64,000 nt of DNA from positions 62,001 to 126,000 of the forward strand of contig JARGSG010000207.1 in assembly GCA_030374805.1 (NCBI GenBank). The letters are read 5' to 3'. Numbering within the stretch: the first letter of the stretch is position 1; each line of letters opens with the position of its first letter. This document shows positions 47,701-57,224 of the stretch, in pieces. The DNA comes from Gracilaria gracilis. Lineage: Eukaryota > Rhodophyta > Florideophyceae > Gracilariales > Gracilariaceae. A program made the translations under genes and the position numbers. A model generated the notes under the pieces. That model saw only the letters and a list, made by a program, of their open reading frames with translations, ran no database searches and was not told the origin of the DNA.

Positions 47701-47917
47701 AAGGCTGAGGGGGTCGTGTTGGCGACGTGCGTTTCGCACGTGCTTCGGGGGATGATGCAAGTTTACCGTTGGTAGGCCTCACATCGCTGGGTTCATCGTC
47801 TTCGACGAGAACGAAAGAGAGGCGAGCGGGTGTGGGTTGGGGAACTTCATCGTCCAACTCCTTCTCAAATGGTTCTGCTTCCCAGTCGCTGAAAGATTCG
47901 TACGTGAACTGTTCCAT
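44708..47917 (-). CDS. Protein with two dsRNA-binding domains and an exonuclease-like fold
   Basis: 1,069 residues from ATG 47917. Residues 1-580 are disordered, Pro/Asn/Arg-rich. dsRBD 1 lies at about 584-666 (GWRCTMIARLL to KSRAKKAAAKELL) and dsRBD 2 at about 683-765 (ALNLLVREG to NARQKWARKALEIL); both keep the basic KK/AAK helix of the fold. Residues about 825-1035 look like a DEDD 3'-5' exonuclease of the RNase D/WRN type (DLLFEYHGIQCESVQDIAV; LSSLKDLTKFW). The catalytic acids seem lost: FIDSKFA where DxE is expected and AYATFCIREKV where YxxxD is expected. It may therefore be a non-catalytic RNA-binding factor. Single exon. Confidence 0.75.
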   Translation of the reverse strand: MEQFTYESFSDWEAEPFEKELDDEVPQPTPARLSFVLVEDDEPSDVRPTNGKLASSPEARAKRTSPTRPPQPSKKRRTHHTTPARDPSRMPKSSPPNNLAAPSRKTPTHNAEVDVGVPVYDHNDRIPRHTRTHSIPPEESAHLNFSLEKEGVFAAKRTPPTPKPADVRRSKADGFERPISHGSRTPASVSLGTRVARKTPSSALRRTEAAVSEQDPLRSRTSTRISNASKLSKPLEANKHRASQMNPHVPPTTNPGRLAAHPRGNQQRRHSGPASARRNETSSTIQHTTNNHAQNAGAPGNTEVPRRNSLPDPALSNHEIRVPHFDTAPPVVGGPPFPHAFAVPTIPPGGQLRFDSVNMNRPGVNAANGNDNGMPNPHFGRGPSHLGQAPDERVHGLPPEALMQLNRFHPPFLPFSPMTSMMGYQGQLPMQPNFLAHVPQMVVNPYLQSPGGSVYPHQSAHFNPAMNGIPISCNPFSVSPPTVPRPDHEGPSFPTRPTVPQTTPEARPEKVDTPPSAEPTKESANNIEKPRISSDSDMDGRAKTANEDGQSKKNKKHPAKKSQTKKPLETSQNEVDAIPCDEEEDGVDYVSCLNQLPQKKKFVFIPNPRFEQVYVRGKGASGWRCTMIARLLNKSPTEEVETITIGRNKSRAKKAAAKELLSSLKSRVPELFSTESGGKQNTQAIRSQTALNALNLLVREGHLPIQPNCETEEVSENDEDRWRCSATLVTKDHGRKVFAEYGSSKSNARQKWARKALEILIELKSPGAEQYHCIIEPGRAPAKKTFASIPKASEVIVRTSDDEISNASGDDIVDDMDYSLELPNDYELVVAKSEFDCEKWFGAHAQPGAELGAFIDSKFARLSVDDSFGFDENDNESEELKRPILCFSTANSCIVIRIDKRQRRERESHSDHVSDMFWVPEVVAEVLEDPKVQKVAVGGDDGLDLLFEYHGIQCESVQDIAVSSLAIAGYGRVGDSQDLSSLKDLTKFWMRKEAKVISWEGIWPAKRLLVEKWLGGDDKEVALAVLSAYATFCIREKVSDAARMKRMNAAGGPNDLEVLSGRIVEVGAG

Positions 47918-47973
47918 GTTATATTTGACGAAGGCGGCCAGCGACTGCAGGGATTACCAAATATACCCTGTAT

Positions 47974-50900
47974 CTATAACGATGGGGAGTTATCCGCAGA
48001 ATGGGAAAAACAAAACAAAATGCTGAATTCTGAATTAATATGAGGGGCAGCCCCCTCATAGAGTTTTTGAAATGCAGAAGAGCAGCACCTGCCCCCAATG
48101 GTGCGGGTTTTAAGCAATTTTAGATAATTGTACCGTCGTACCGTAAAGAAATGGGCAAAGGATTTAATCACTGACCTAACGCGGAGGTGGTTGAAGCGGC
48201 GCGGGGACGACTCTGCGCACAGCTCGCGAATGGCAGACGGAGTGGTCGGGTTGGGCAAGTAGCGCGGCCGCACAAACGTGCGCCCTTCTTTCATACATTT
48301 GTGCTGCCATACAAACACGCGTAGGAATCCGAACCAGGTGTCCACCGCCTCCCGCGACAACCTGCCGTTCCTCTCCTCAATCGCCTCCTTCTGCACGGCG
48401 TTGCCCGACAACATCCACGACTCCCCGTCGCTGAACAGCGTCCGAAGCGACTCCTTGTCCGCCGCCGGCTCGTTTCCGCTTACGTCCCGCTGCTCGTCGA
48501 ATCTTATTCGCTTTCTCTTTTGCCGATCCGCCCGCATTCCCTGCTCATCTAACGCCTCCTTTTCATGACTCTGTAGTATTCCCTCTCCCCTCTCCCGCTT
48601 TCGTTTCTTCGACTTTTCTCCTGCCGGAGCCGCCGCATTTGCCAGCATGCGTTGCACTGTTGCTGCAGGTCCGCTTTTTTTCCTCCATCGCTCTCCAACC
48701 ACCACACCACCACCGTTGCTTCGAGCTCCATTAGCACGCGCACTAGCCGCACCGTTATCCTCTCTCGCCGGCCGTCGCGGAATTGACCGCAACGACCTAT
48801 CTGCTTTTGCCTCATCTCCTTCGCTACCACGACCACGGTCCACCGTTCTTCTCTCGTCAATTACCCCTCTTTTTCTTATATCACCTGTAGCGCGAGCGTC
48901 TTTCATCGCTCTGTCCCTAACCTTTTCTTGATTTGTAGCCACTTTCTTCAAACCACTCCTCGCTTCACTGTCCTTATCCAAACACCTCTTAATTTCGTCA
49001 AACTTCGCTCGCGAATCAGCCTGTCTCTTTTGCCTTCCGCCATCATCTCCCCGTCTTGTTTTTGATTCCGGAGACCCTTCCCGGCTCGAGCCTCCTGAAC
49101 CATCCCCGTTTCCCTCAGCTGTACGTTTTGGGGTTGCACTCAGTGTAGTCATCTGGCGCACTAGTCTGGCAAACGATTTCGTAGCCGTTGTCAACAGTGC
49201 AGTTGTTTTCACACAGAACTCGTCCTCAATAGGTAGATCGTTCCCTTGCTCATCCTGTCCGAGAGATTTGATTAGCTTCTTCAACTCCCTCAGCTTTCTA
49301 GCCATCTTAATCCCCTCTGTCATTTTATACTTCGATTTCTGATCATCCGGTGGATCTGTCCCAAGCTTCACAAACGTTTTGCAGTACGTCCTTAACTCGC
49401 TTGAAAGTGGTTCTTCCGCAACAGTTAACAAATTCACCATGCGACTCCTCATGTAATCGTGCCATTTTAATATGCCATCGGTAGACCGTAACCATGGCCT
49501 TACACACTCGTGATTTCCACTCTTGTACACAGTCTTCAATTCTGAAATTGTATCGTATATCAGCTCGATCCCGGTATTCACCAGAACAAGCTCCCGGAAT
49601 AGCGCGTATGCCTCACCATTCGAAATAGAAATTTGTGTGCTATCTTCTAGAGCCTCAGCTATACATTTCAGATGAATAACATCTGTATGAAATTGATCCG
49701 TATTGACCTTCTCACCGCTACGCAGACGCTCCCAAGAGAGAAGCATAGGTTTCAAACCAGAAATATCTTCCCGTCGAACTTCAGATTTTTTGGAGCGACG
49801 TACCGGTAATAAAGCTCCCCGGGCATCTGTATTGGTCAGTCTTGCTAACCGTGCCGCATCACTCCCACAAAGCTTAAACTGGGTGAGGAGTTTTAGAGCC
49901 TTTTTACTCAGCACTGATGCGCGTTCCCTGGTGTGTGTTGCAAACGCCGCCAGAACTCGTTTCTTCATATACAGTTTGAGCTCTGTTCCCGACAAACCAT
50001 CCCTTCTTCTTCCGTCCTGCTGAGCTTGTGAAGCTAGGGCAAAAAGGCTTCTTAAAAGCGTTAAGTACTGATCTTCCGCAGCTCTCAGTTCTCTTATATC
50101 CACTTGATGTCTCTGTGGAATTAGCTCCACAGAAGGTGCTACGGTAGGGACGGTGTTGGTGTTCGCGAAGCCATCTTCTCGAGAACTAGGCCGCTTGATG
50201 TCGTCTGCAGATGTAGACGGCCTTGCCACATCCTGTGTCGTCTCCATGTTAGCAACCACTGGAGCTTCAATGTGAGCATTTTCAACCCTGTCACTTAAAA
50301 CCCCTATTTCACTGTCCAAATTCTTCTTTGCTGATGATTTGCTTTGAGCTGCGACTTCAATAAGCTTGGAAATCGGTGTTAAAGGTCGAGACTTCTCCGC
50401 TAATTTTTCGCGATGATGTGCGATCCGGCGTTCAACTATGTTTCCTAGTACCCTTCGTTTCTCCCGGGCATATGCTTCATCTGCTGCACTCAGTTTTTTG
50501 GTAGTATGGGGCGGCTTCACTGGCGACGTGGGTGATTTTGGTCGATCCTTTTGAGCGCCGGTGGGGGCACTTCTCATCGTCAGAACGGGTGGGCGCAGTG
50601 TGCTAGAGGTCGGGCCATTGTGCGCATTCGCATTTCTGTGCACTTGCTGATGCCCTAAACTTCCATCAAGGGGGCGGTTTTGGGCTGGTGTAGGGGTTGT
50701 AGATTTGGTCGGCACCGAAGAGGCAGGGGTTGCAGCTATTCTAATACTCCTCTGCTTCTCCAAAACAGTGCACACCATAGGAGAGCGGTTGTAAGCCGGA
50801 AACGGCGGACGAGTAGAAGTAGCAGCGCGACCAGTTTGTCGACTGCCCGCAAGGTTTTGGGGGTTCAGCGCTGGTGGTTGATTCGGAGAGGAAGCCAAGC

Positions 50901-51288
50901 CACCAGGAACATGGGAGGCTGCTTGAGCGTTGGTAGAGGAGGCAGGTTGTTGCGTGGGGTGCGTGTTGGGAGGGTTGACCTGCCTCCGGGCCAAGGTAGG
51001 TGCCACATGTGGATTCGGGGAAGTGGATGGTACACCTGGGGCAACAAGAGGCGTGGTGATGGCGTTGTTGGGTATACAGAGAGCAGCGGTGGTTTGCGCC
51101 AAACGACCAGCCGATATAGGCGGTTGGACAAAAACTTGAACCACGGGGTTGACGGAACAGTTCGGACTAGGAACGGTTTGGACCAGCTCAGGACTATGGG
51201 CGAGTGAAGCGGCCGAAAGGGCGGTCTTTGGCGTCCAAACGCTATCGCGTACACCTTCTCCTTTCACCACATACACAGATCTGGGCAT
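47974..51288 (-). CDS. Unknown 1,104-aa basic, largely disordered protein
   Basis: Starts at ATG 51288 (MPRSVYVVKGEG). The first 270 residues are Pro/Thr/Ala-rich and disordered. A helical region follows (SAADEAYAREKRRVLGNIVERRIAHHREKL), then a well-structured helical block near 49870-49240 (LVNTGIELIYDTISELKTVY, WLRSTDGILKWHDYMRSRMV), then a highly charged Arg/Lys/Asp stretch with KSKKRKRERGEG and KRKRIRFDE, suiting a nuclear protein. Near the end is WFGFLRVFVWQHKCMKEGRTF. I recognise no family. The last 60 residues may be intron read-through, as CGCGTTAG|GTCAGT near 48170 could be a splice donor. Confidence 0.65.
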   Translation of the reverse strand: MPRSVYVVKGEGVRDSVWTPKTALSAASLAHSPELVQTVPSPNCSVNPVVQVFVQPPISAGRLAQTTAALCIPNNAITTPLVAPGVPSTSPNPHVAPTLARRQVNPPNTHPTQQPASSTNAQAASHVPGGLASSPNQPPALNPQNLAGSRQTGRAATSTRPPFPAYNRSPMVCTVLEKQRSIRIAATPASSVPTKSTTPTPAQNRPLDGSLGHQQVHRNANAHNGPTSSTLRPPVLTMRSAPTGAQKDRPKSPTSPVKPPHTTKKLSAADEAYAREKRRVLGNIVERRIAHHREKLAEKSRPLTPISKLIEVAAQSKSSAKKNLDSEIGVLSDRVENAHIEAPVVANMETTQDVARPSTSADDIKRPSSREDGFANTNTVPTVAPSVELIPQRHQVDIRELRAAEDQYLTLLRSLFALASQAQQDGRRRDGLSGTELKLYMKKRVLAAFATHTRERASVLSKKALKLLTQFKLCGSDAARLARLTNTDARGALLPVRRSKKSEVRREDISGLKPMLLSWERLRSGEKVNTDQFHTDVIHLKCIAEALEDSTQISISNGEAYALFRELVLVNTGIELIYDTISELKTVYKSGNHECVRPWLRSTDGILKWHDYMRSRMVNLLTVAEEPLSSELRTYCKTFVKLGTDPPDDQKSKYKMTEGIKMARKLRELKKLIKSLGQDEQGNDLPIEDEFCVKTTALLTTATKSFARLVRQMTTLSATPKRTAEGNGDGSGGSSREGSPESKTRRGDDGGRQKRQADSRAKFDEIKRCLDKDSEARSGLKKVATNQEKVRDRAMKDARATGDIRKRGVIDERRTVDRGRGSEGDEAKADRSLRSIPRRPAREDNGAASARANGARSNGGGVVVGERWRKKSGPAATVQRMLANAAAPAGEKSKKRKRERGEGILQSHEKEALDEQGMRADRQKRKRIRFDEQRDVSGNEPAADKESLRTLFSDGESWMLSGNAVQKEAIEERNGRLSREAVDTWFGFLRVFVWQHKCMKEGRTFVRPRYLPNPTTPSAIRELCAESSPRRFNHLRVRSVIKSFAHFFTVRRYNYLKLLKTRTIGGRCCSSAFQKLYEGAAPHINSEFSILFCFSHSADNSPSL

Positions 51289-52485
51289 GGCGAAAGCCGC
51301 AAGTCGGAAGGCGTCAAGGGCACCGAGCACGGCAAGACGTACGACCGCTAGCAGTGCGTGATGCGTACATGCGTGATTTCAACAGCGTTCGCGCGCGCTG
51401 AAGATGGCAACGCACTTCCAAGGCTCCTGCTCGACAGTCGATGCCGCTCAAGGCATCGGTTTCGAGCACCGCCCGCTGCTTGCCACGTCTTCCATCGTGG
51501 GCACCGGTGCGTGCACTTTTACACCGATTCAGCGCTGTACTCGTTGTGAACCATACCACTCAGTATTATTTATTATGCACCCCTGTGTTCGGTAGACTCT
51601 TACGAGGTAGACAAGTGAACAAGTGCACTCGACAAATGTGTGCACGACACTAACGAGATAGGCGATGTGTACGGAGATGCATACGTACTCTACTAGATAC
51701 CATCAGCCGTTCAAAGTGCACTGATCGCTAATGCACTCAACTAAGGGTGCACTATAACGGGGATGCTATATGTACGCATGCATCACAGCAGACGCCACCA
51801 GCTCTAGGTCGTGCACCATGGTACAGTACAACACCCTTTTGAGAGGTACATATCGATAACGGTGCACAACTGATGCAGAGGAGTCGTCTGATGGTAACAA
51901 CAAGGTCACCCGCACGCTTCCTCGTCAGCCTCACGAACTGAGCCGAGCCGAGCAAACATCTGTGCTCCCGTACCGGTAAATTATCCACTTCTGATCCCAA
52001 CGAATCGCTTGCCAGCTGACGTTCCTCCACCGCCCATTCCCAACAAGTTCTCTTCGGCAATCTGTCACCCCAGTGTGCTCCCACTGTGGGAGTCCCACAG
52101 GGCTCTGGTTAAAGAGTGCCTAGATTTCGGTGCTCACGAGATTACTGTTTGCTTCAAGCTCCCACTCTTATCCATAAGCTACACGTACTTGTGTCATCGA
52201 TGTGAGCTGCGACGATCCTCCTTCGCCGTCGTCAATTGTGCGACCAATTGGCACAGCAACCAATTCGATGCAAGTCGTCGGCGCACAGCTGTGTTGCTGA
52301 TGAAGATGATAACAGCGGCCGATCGCCAATCCTCACTGTTAATTAATTGCTTGCACACAGCTCGAACACGAAGTTATAGTTCCCCTTTCAATAAATCTCA
52401 TCTGGCTACAAAGCACACGCAATCAGTGCTGGACCGGCAACGTTTACTGGACATACATTACTGGGCTACTACACGTACTGCACTA
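51289..52485. other. Intergenic region between bZIP 3' end and the unknown gene
   Basis: No gene supported. Contains upstream sequence of the unknown gene on the left and the bZIP 3' end on the right. Repeated GTGCACT/AGTGCAC words occur between 51500 and 51870. Confidence 0.4.
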
Positions 52486-54294
52486 CTACACTCGTCGTCG
52501 CGAGCCTCTGTTCTTCTTCTTTCGCCACTCTGCGGCATCCCAAGTACTGGGGCGCGGCACCTCCGAGCCGTCGCCCTCCTCCTCCTCTCCGACTCTCAAT
52601 TTGGCATTCTGCAACGCCCGCGACAACTTGTGAATCTCCATGTCCCGGACCACAACTTTTCTCTTTAGCTTCTTCACCTCATCCAGTATCTTTGATTCAA
52701 GGTCAAGTCTTTCGCGTACCAAGCGGAACTGGCTCACTTGCATTTTCGCGTTCTCCTGCGAAAGCATGTCCACTCGTCTTTCCAGCTCTTTGATGTACTG
52801 CTTCTTGCGCTCACGACTCGCTGCAGCACTCTGTCGGTTCCTCTCCGCTCGCATTGCCTTCTTCACCTCTAGATCTGCGTCTTCTTCCGTGTCAGACGCT
52901 TGACCTGAAACCGCCGCTGACTGCTGCATAACTTCCTCAGTTTGTTCCATCTTGAGCGGCACGCCCATAGAGGCGCTGGACGCAGCCGCATTAACACGGC
53001 TGTTGCCATTAGCATTCACACCAGCAAGTGCGCCAGCTGCAGGGTGCAATCTGCTACGGCTTGCGGGTGCGGATGGATTTGCCACAGTGTGCGACGTTGT
53101 CGAAGACAGAGATGACGGTTGCTTGGTCGCCGACGAAGTGTTAATCATGGTGGCGGAGGCCCCCGCAGCTTGCTTGATTGCAGAATTGGGCCTCTTCTGT
53201 CCAAGGATGGTAGGAGGCGGTGGTTGAGGCGGCTGAAGTTGCATGGGCGTAGAGGCCACCGCACGCATTTTGGACGGCGCTTGCGTTGACTTCAACACAC
53301 GTGCAACTTGAGCGGGAGAAACTGTAGTTCGACTTCGCGCGCTTTGAGCTCGGTAAGAGGCGTGAGCGCGTTCAGGGAAGCGCTTATTCTGCAAGGAAGC
53401 GGATGCAAATCTGGGATGTACTCGTTGCGGAATGGTGCAATTGGCGGCTGCAGCAGCAGCAGCGGCGGCGGCGGCTCCGGCAACAGCAGCTACTGCGGCG
53501 TTGTTCGGCCTTTGTAACGGGGAGCTGGTGGCAGCGGGGAGAGTATTTCCGGGCGGAAAATTGCGGGTTGGGATGGCGGTTTGTGGGTGTAGGTGCGAGA
53601 CGTTTGCCATTGCCTGCGCTTGTCGCAGGACGGCCAGTAAGGCCGGGTTTGACACGGAGAGAGCGGGGTCAGGTATTTGTGGTGGCATTGACATGGGTAT
53701 CGGTGCGGTGGTGGGTTGGATAGCGTGCGGGTTGAGAAGAGGGATGGAGGGGGAGTTAGTGGGGTTTGTTCCGAGTGGGGTGACTGGAAGTGAGGAGGTG
53801 ACGGAAGGTACTGGGGTGACACTTCGCATGGAGTTGGCTAATCTCAGTTGGTGAGTGGCAGAGGGGGAGGACATCTGCGAGGCTAGAGCAGCGGCGAGTT
53901 GCGGGGTTTGGGAGTTGATAGTGGGAGGCTGCTGCGCTTGGACAGGTATAATAGGGTCGACGGCAGGTGTGGTGTTGGTGCGCTCCTGCGCAAGGAGGCC
54001 AGAGTAAACATGGGGGGTATTGCACTTGACATAGTCGAGCAGCTCGGGGTTAATGTTGTTGAGCAGATCGGCAGTGGTCATGTCCTCAAGCTCGAAGGGG
54101 AGCGAGGACACTGAGGGGACTGAACCAGCGGCGGCAGCGGCAGCGGCAACGGCAGCGGCAGCGGCAGCGGGCGCAGACACGGAGGGCATGACGAGGGCAG
54201 CCGTGTGCGGCACATTGCAGGGGAAGGGTTCGGAGAAATGGGGGACGGCGGCGGAGGCGGGAGGGAGGGCAGCGGGGAAGTGCGAATGATCCAT
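52486..54294 (-). CDS. bZIP transcription factor
   Basis: 602 residues from ATG 54294. The bZIP lies at the C-terminus. The basic region is about residues 485-500 (NRQSAAASRERKKQY, fitting N-x7-R), followed by heptads LERRVDMLSQENAKM, FRLVRERLDL and ILDEVKKL to about 550. Upstream is a long Pro/Ala/Thr/Ser-rich activation-type region with two poly-Ala tracts (near residues 40-60 and 270-295) encoded by GCN runs, plus a short acidic N-terminal block (LEDMTTADLLNNINPELLDYV) that could contact co-activators. It is a nuclear DNA-binding regulator whose target genes cannot be inferred. Single exon. The 5' side is strongly G-rich on the plus strand. Confidence 0.9.
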   Translation of the reverse strand: MDHSHFPAALPPASAAVPHFSEPFPCNVPHTAALVMPSVSAPAAAAAAVAAAAAAAGSVPSVSSLPFELEDMTTADLLNNINPELLDYVKCNTPHVYSGLLAQERTNTTPAVDPIIPVQAQQPPTINSQTPQLAAALASQMSSPSATHQLRLANSMRSVTPVPSVTSSLPVTPLGTNPTNSPSIPLLNPHAIQPTTAPIPMSMPPQIPDPALSVSNPALLAVLRQAQAMANVSHLHPQTAIPTRNFPPGNTLPAATSSPLQRPNNAAVAAVAGAAAAAAAAAAANCTIPQRVHPRFASASLQNKRFPERAHASYRAQSARSRTTVSPAQVARVLKSTQAPSKMRAVASTPMQLQPPQPPPPTILGQKRPNSAIKQAAGASATMINTSSATKQPSSLSSTTSHTVANPSAPASRSRLHPAAGALAGVNANGNSRVNAAASSASMGVPLKMEQTEEVMQQSAAVSGQASDTEEDADLEVKKAMRAERNRQSAAASRERKKQYIKELERRVDMLSQENAKMQVSQFRLVRERLDLESKILDEVKKLKRKVVVRDMEIHKLSRALQNAKLRVGEEEEGDGSEVPRPSTWDAAEWRKKKNRGSRRRV

Positions 54295-55135
54295 TGCGCG
54301 TGTTTAAAGCGTCAGTGAGGGTGTGGAAGAAGGAGAAAGACAGCGCGGGGGGGGGGGGGAAAGAGCGGGTGGGGTGTCAGGGTGGGGCGGGAACGAGTAC
54401 ACTAGCGGCGAATGGGAGTGGGTGGTTGGTTGGGCGGGGGGGGGAGGGGGGGGGACAGGGCTGGGGCAGTGATGGGAGCGAGCTGGCGAGCGCGGAGCGG
54501 CGCGCCACGTCGACAGGCGCGTCTGGCGCACATGGCGCGGCTGTTTGGCGCAGCGGCGGCGCACTGCTTCCACTGCGCGCGCGCCGCGCGCCCAATGGGC
54601 ATCGCCCGTGGTCGCCGCAAATCGGGCGGCAGCCATCCGCGAGGCGCGGCCGCATGTGCGCCGCACTCAAGATCATCCCTCGCTGTCATCCGCCGCGTTT
54701 TGTATTCGAGCTCGCCTCCTTGTCAAAACACCCACCCTCACCCTCCCCTGGAATAGACAGTCCATCATCGCCCGACGTCCGCGGCCGAGCACAACCGCAT
54801 AGAAAACACTCCCACTTTCGACACAATCCCACTATCTACCAGAGCCGCCTTACTTGCTTCCAATCACACGATCTTTCTTGATTGTATTTGTGACGTAACC
54901 TGGCGATCGGGCTGATCTGCCGCGTATCGCTCTTCGACGCACCTTCATGCGCTAGCCACCATAAACTCCACCAACAATGGTACTGTACGACAACGCATCT
55001 GAAATGCTCCGGATGCACACAACTTGTGCGCATCCGCAGCATCATGATGATGATGTTAATCGTTTTATTGCTTGTGTCAGGACATGATGTCTTTCAAACC
55101 GTCAAAATTCTCAACTCAGCAACGGCGGCCATCAA
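54295..55135. promoter_or_regulatory. GC-rich upstream region of the bZIP gene
   Basis: Contains a run of 14 G at about 54345-54359 and G-tracts at 54436-54468 (GGGGG, GGGG, GGGGGGGG, GGG), enough for G-quadruplexes on the plus strand and i-motifs on the coding strand. GCGCGC-rich sequence follows to 54700. No gene is supported here, although several GC-driven open frames exist. Confidence 0.5.
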
Positions 55136-55221
55136 GGTGTACGAGCAATGGTAGCGATCATTAGACAGTAACAGCTCTAGAGCTGTTACTGTCTAATGAT
55201 CGCTACCATTGCTCGTACACC
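55136..55221. repeat. Perfect 86-bp palindrome
   Basis: Each arm is 43 bp with no spacer and no mismatch: GGTGTACGAGCAATGG outermost, AGTAACAGCTCT at the left of the centre, and the exact reverse complement on the right. The flanking bases do not pair, so the limits are sharp. It lies between the bZIP upstream region and the 3' end of the membrane gene at 55413. Unrelated to the 76-bp family. Confidence 0.97.
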
Positions 55222-55412
55222 AACATTTTGGCCTCGCTATGGAAACAGATAGATTACCAACAGTAACCCGCTTAATAGCTTAACTATATTTCGAACAGGG
55301 TACTGACGACTACGGTAAAGAACAACTTTAGCAAAATGACCACACCTGGAGCAAGCATAACAGATAATACTATAGTCCACTGCGATGGGATGCTCTTCTC
55401 TTGCTGAAAATG

Positions 55413-56519
55413 CTAGTTTAGTGTACAAGTGGGCACTATGGATGACTCTTCTCCACCATTTGCAAATGGATTTGCACGCACCACCAAGACGCACTGCTCC
55501 CCGTCCACTTCCACCCCACGTATACGAGCCTCCCCGTTCTCAGCATCGTGTGCCCGAAAACTCTTCTGCGCCCACTGCAACTCACACCCCATATCGAAGA
55601 AGCTCATCTTTCGCACCCACCTGCTCTCAGCTCCCAAAACGGTTGCCAGTGACACTACCCAAATCACACAAGCCCCAACCAAAACCCCTGTATCAACTTT
55701 TGTGCCAGCCCGTTCGTCTGCCTCTTCATCTGGTCGCACACATCGATCTGTCTTCACCCCGAGAAGCGCTGTGGCCCGCAAACGTTCTTCGTCACGCTCC
55801 CCACGCTCCATTACTTCCGCCAGACGCATTGCCATTTGACGTTTTGAGCTTTCAGATACTTTGAATCTCACTTGAGTCTGTAGAAAAGCAAACCAGGTTT
55901 TATCGACCTCCAGGCTACGTTCTTCGTTCGTGGGACGGGCAGAGGTGAACAGGTCTTCGCCGTCAACAATAACGAACACACATGTCTCGCGCACACATGC
56001 CGACGTCTCGTTGCGCACATCGCGGTTCACCTGCTGCCCTCGAAAATATCCATACAGTTCCTGTCCCTCACAGCGAACTGCGCGTTTGGCATTGTTCTCG
56101 TCTGCGATGCTGATGTTTGCACCGTATTCCTTCACAAAGAAGCCTTTCTCCAAGTCCGTCTTTCTGCACAGAACACGCGCCTCGTCACCCGATTCCCCTG
56201 CCGTTAACGTGTGTGTGGAAAATGGTGACGGCACGAGTCTCGTGCAGTGTTCCACAGTGAATTGTGGAATGGTTACGGGGTCACTGAAAATCGAAAGCAC
56301 GGTTTCCAAAACTATGAATAATGCTAACGAGACCCATGCCAGTGTTTGTAGTCGTTTGTTCTGAGAGCGTATACCTAACGTCTTTTTTCTTCTCAGAGCA
56401 CGGCATTGCGTTATCGATAATATCCGACGGAATGTTTGGTACAACGCTAGTTCGCTCAATGTTGACAAAAGCGTTGTCGTAACGCTGAACAGATTTGCGG
56501 TGATTGGAATAACCACCAT
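55413..56519 (-). CDS. Membrane protein of an unrecognised family, paralog 1
   Basis: 368 residues from ATG 56519. This start aligns with MVIIALK of the neighbouring paralog, and both products have exactly 368 residues. Hydrophobic segments are at about 3-30 and 55-80 (WVSLALFIVLETVLSIF), then a soluble, Cys-containing domain of about 180 residues, a third segment near 295-315 (VGACVIWVVSLATVLG) and a tail with SFFDMGCELQWAQKSFRAHDA and QCVLVVRANPF. Paired cysteines (CRKTD, CEGQ, CVRETC) suggest disulfides and an extracytoplasmic domain. I know no such family. Head to head with paralog 2. Confidence 0.75.
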   Translation of the reverse strand: MVVIPITANLFSVTTTLLSTLSELALYQTFRRILSITQCRALRRKKTLGIRSQNKRLQTLAWVSLALFIVLETVLSIFSDPVTIPQFTVEHCTRLVPSPFSTHTLTAGESGDEARVLCRKTDLEKGFFVKEYGANISIADENNAKRAVRCEGQELYGYFRGQQVNRDVRNETSACVRETCVFVIVDGEDLFTSARPTNEERSLEVDKTWFAFLQTQVRFKVSESSKRQMAMRLAEVMERGERDEERLRATALLGVKTDRCVRPDEEADERAGTKVDTGVLVGACVIWVVSLATVLGAESRWVRKMSFFDMGCELQWAQKSFRAHDAENGEARIRGVEVDGEQCVLVVRANPFANGGEESSIVPTCTLN

Positions 56520-57224
56520 CACGAACAGCCTGCGCTTCTGCTTTTCCGTCGTTGATCTCTTTTGGAGAAGCTTGTGTAGTCCTTTTCACCCTCTAAACTG
56601 ATACCATGGTAGCGGCATTGAATGTGAGACTATCCGCTTCCATTTCCGATATCCAGTGTTCATCTGCATGAACGACATGCTGCTCAGCTCTTTAAATAGC
56701 TCAACTGTTGTACAACCATGCTTCTGTTTACATATATAACAATACCACGACAGTAGATTTTGCGAAGGCACTTGTTGACAACGTAGCCAATCACAAGGGC
56801 AACATTCAGATCCGTGCAAGCTCGCCAATTGAGTACAGGCGTTTGGTACAGTATCCACTGGAAGGCATACAGTAGCCGCTCCATCATCAGCCGAATCACT
56901 GTTGTAAACGCGTTACGTGGAGATGTTGTTTCTTCATTGACAGAATAAGGCGTATCCACTTGTAGATTGTTGGATTTGAAACAGTTGCTCATCCACAAGA
57001 TAAGGTTAGCATTGCTAACTTAGCAACCAAGAATGAGCTCGCACTCCTTAATGCCTTGTATTGCTTTACGGAACAGCGTAAACCGGCTCGCCAAGGCGTC
57101 CATCATGCCATCACTGCGCTAGAACACACAACATCGGAGCAAGTATCAGAAGCTTCAGCTTTTCTTGGCTCACGTTTCAATATGCCCAGTGTCGTACTTT
57201 GACATTCTCAAAAGTCCATCCACT
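56520..57224. promoter_or_regulatory. Shared upstream region of the two membrane paralogs
   Basis: A 705-bp divergent spacer without supported genes. It may hold a bidirectional promoter. A TTAAATAGCTC word lies at 56691 and TTAGCATTGCTAACTTAGC, a small hairpin, at 57004-57023. Confidence 0.4.

Noticed and set aside
52009-52668. 219-codon plus-strand frame over the bZIP 3' end
   Set aside because: Overlaps the bZIP zipper region on the other strand and has no protein-like pattern of its own.
55429-55839. Plus-strand open frame opposite membrane paralog 1
   Set aside because: Antisense to a gene supported by paralogy.
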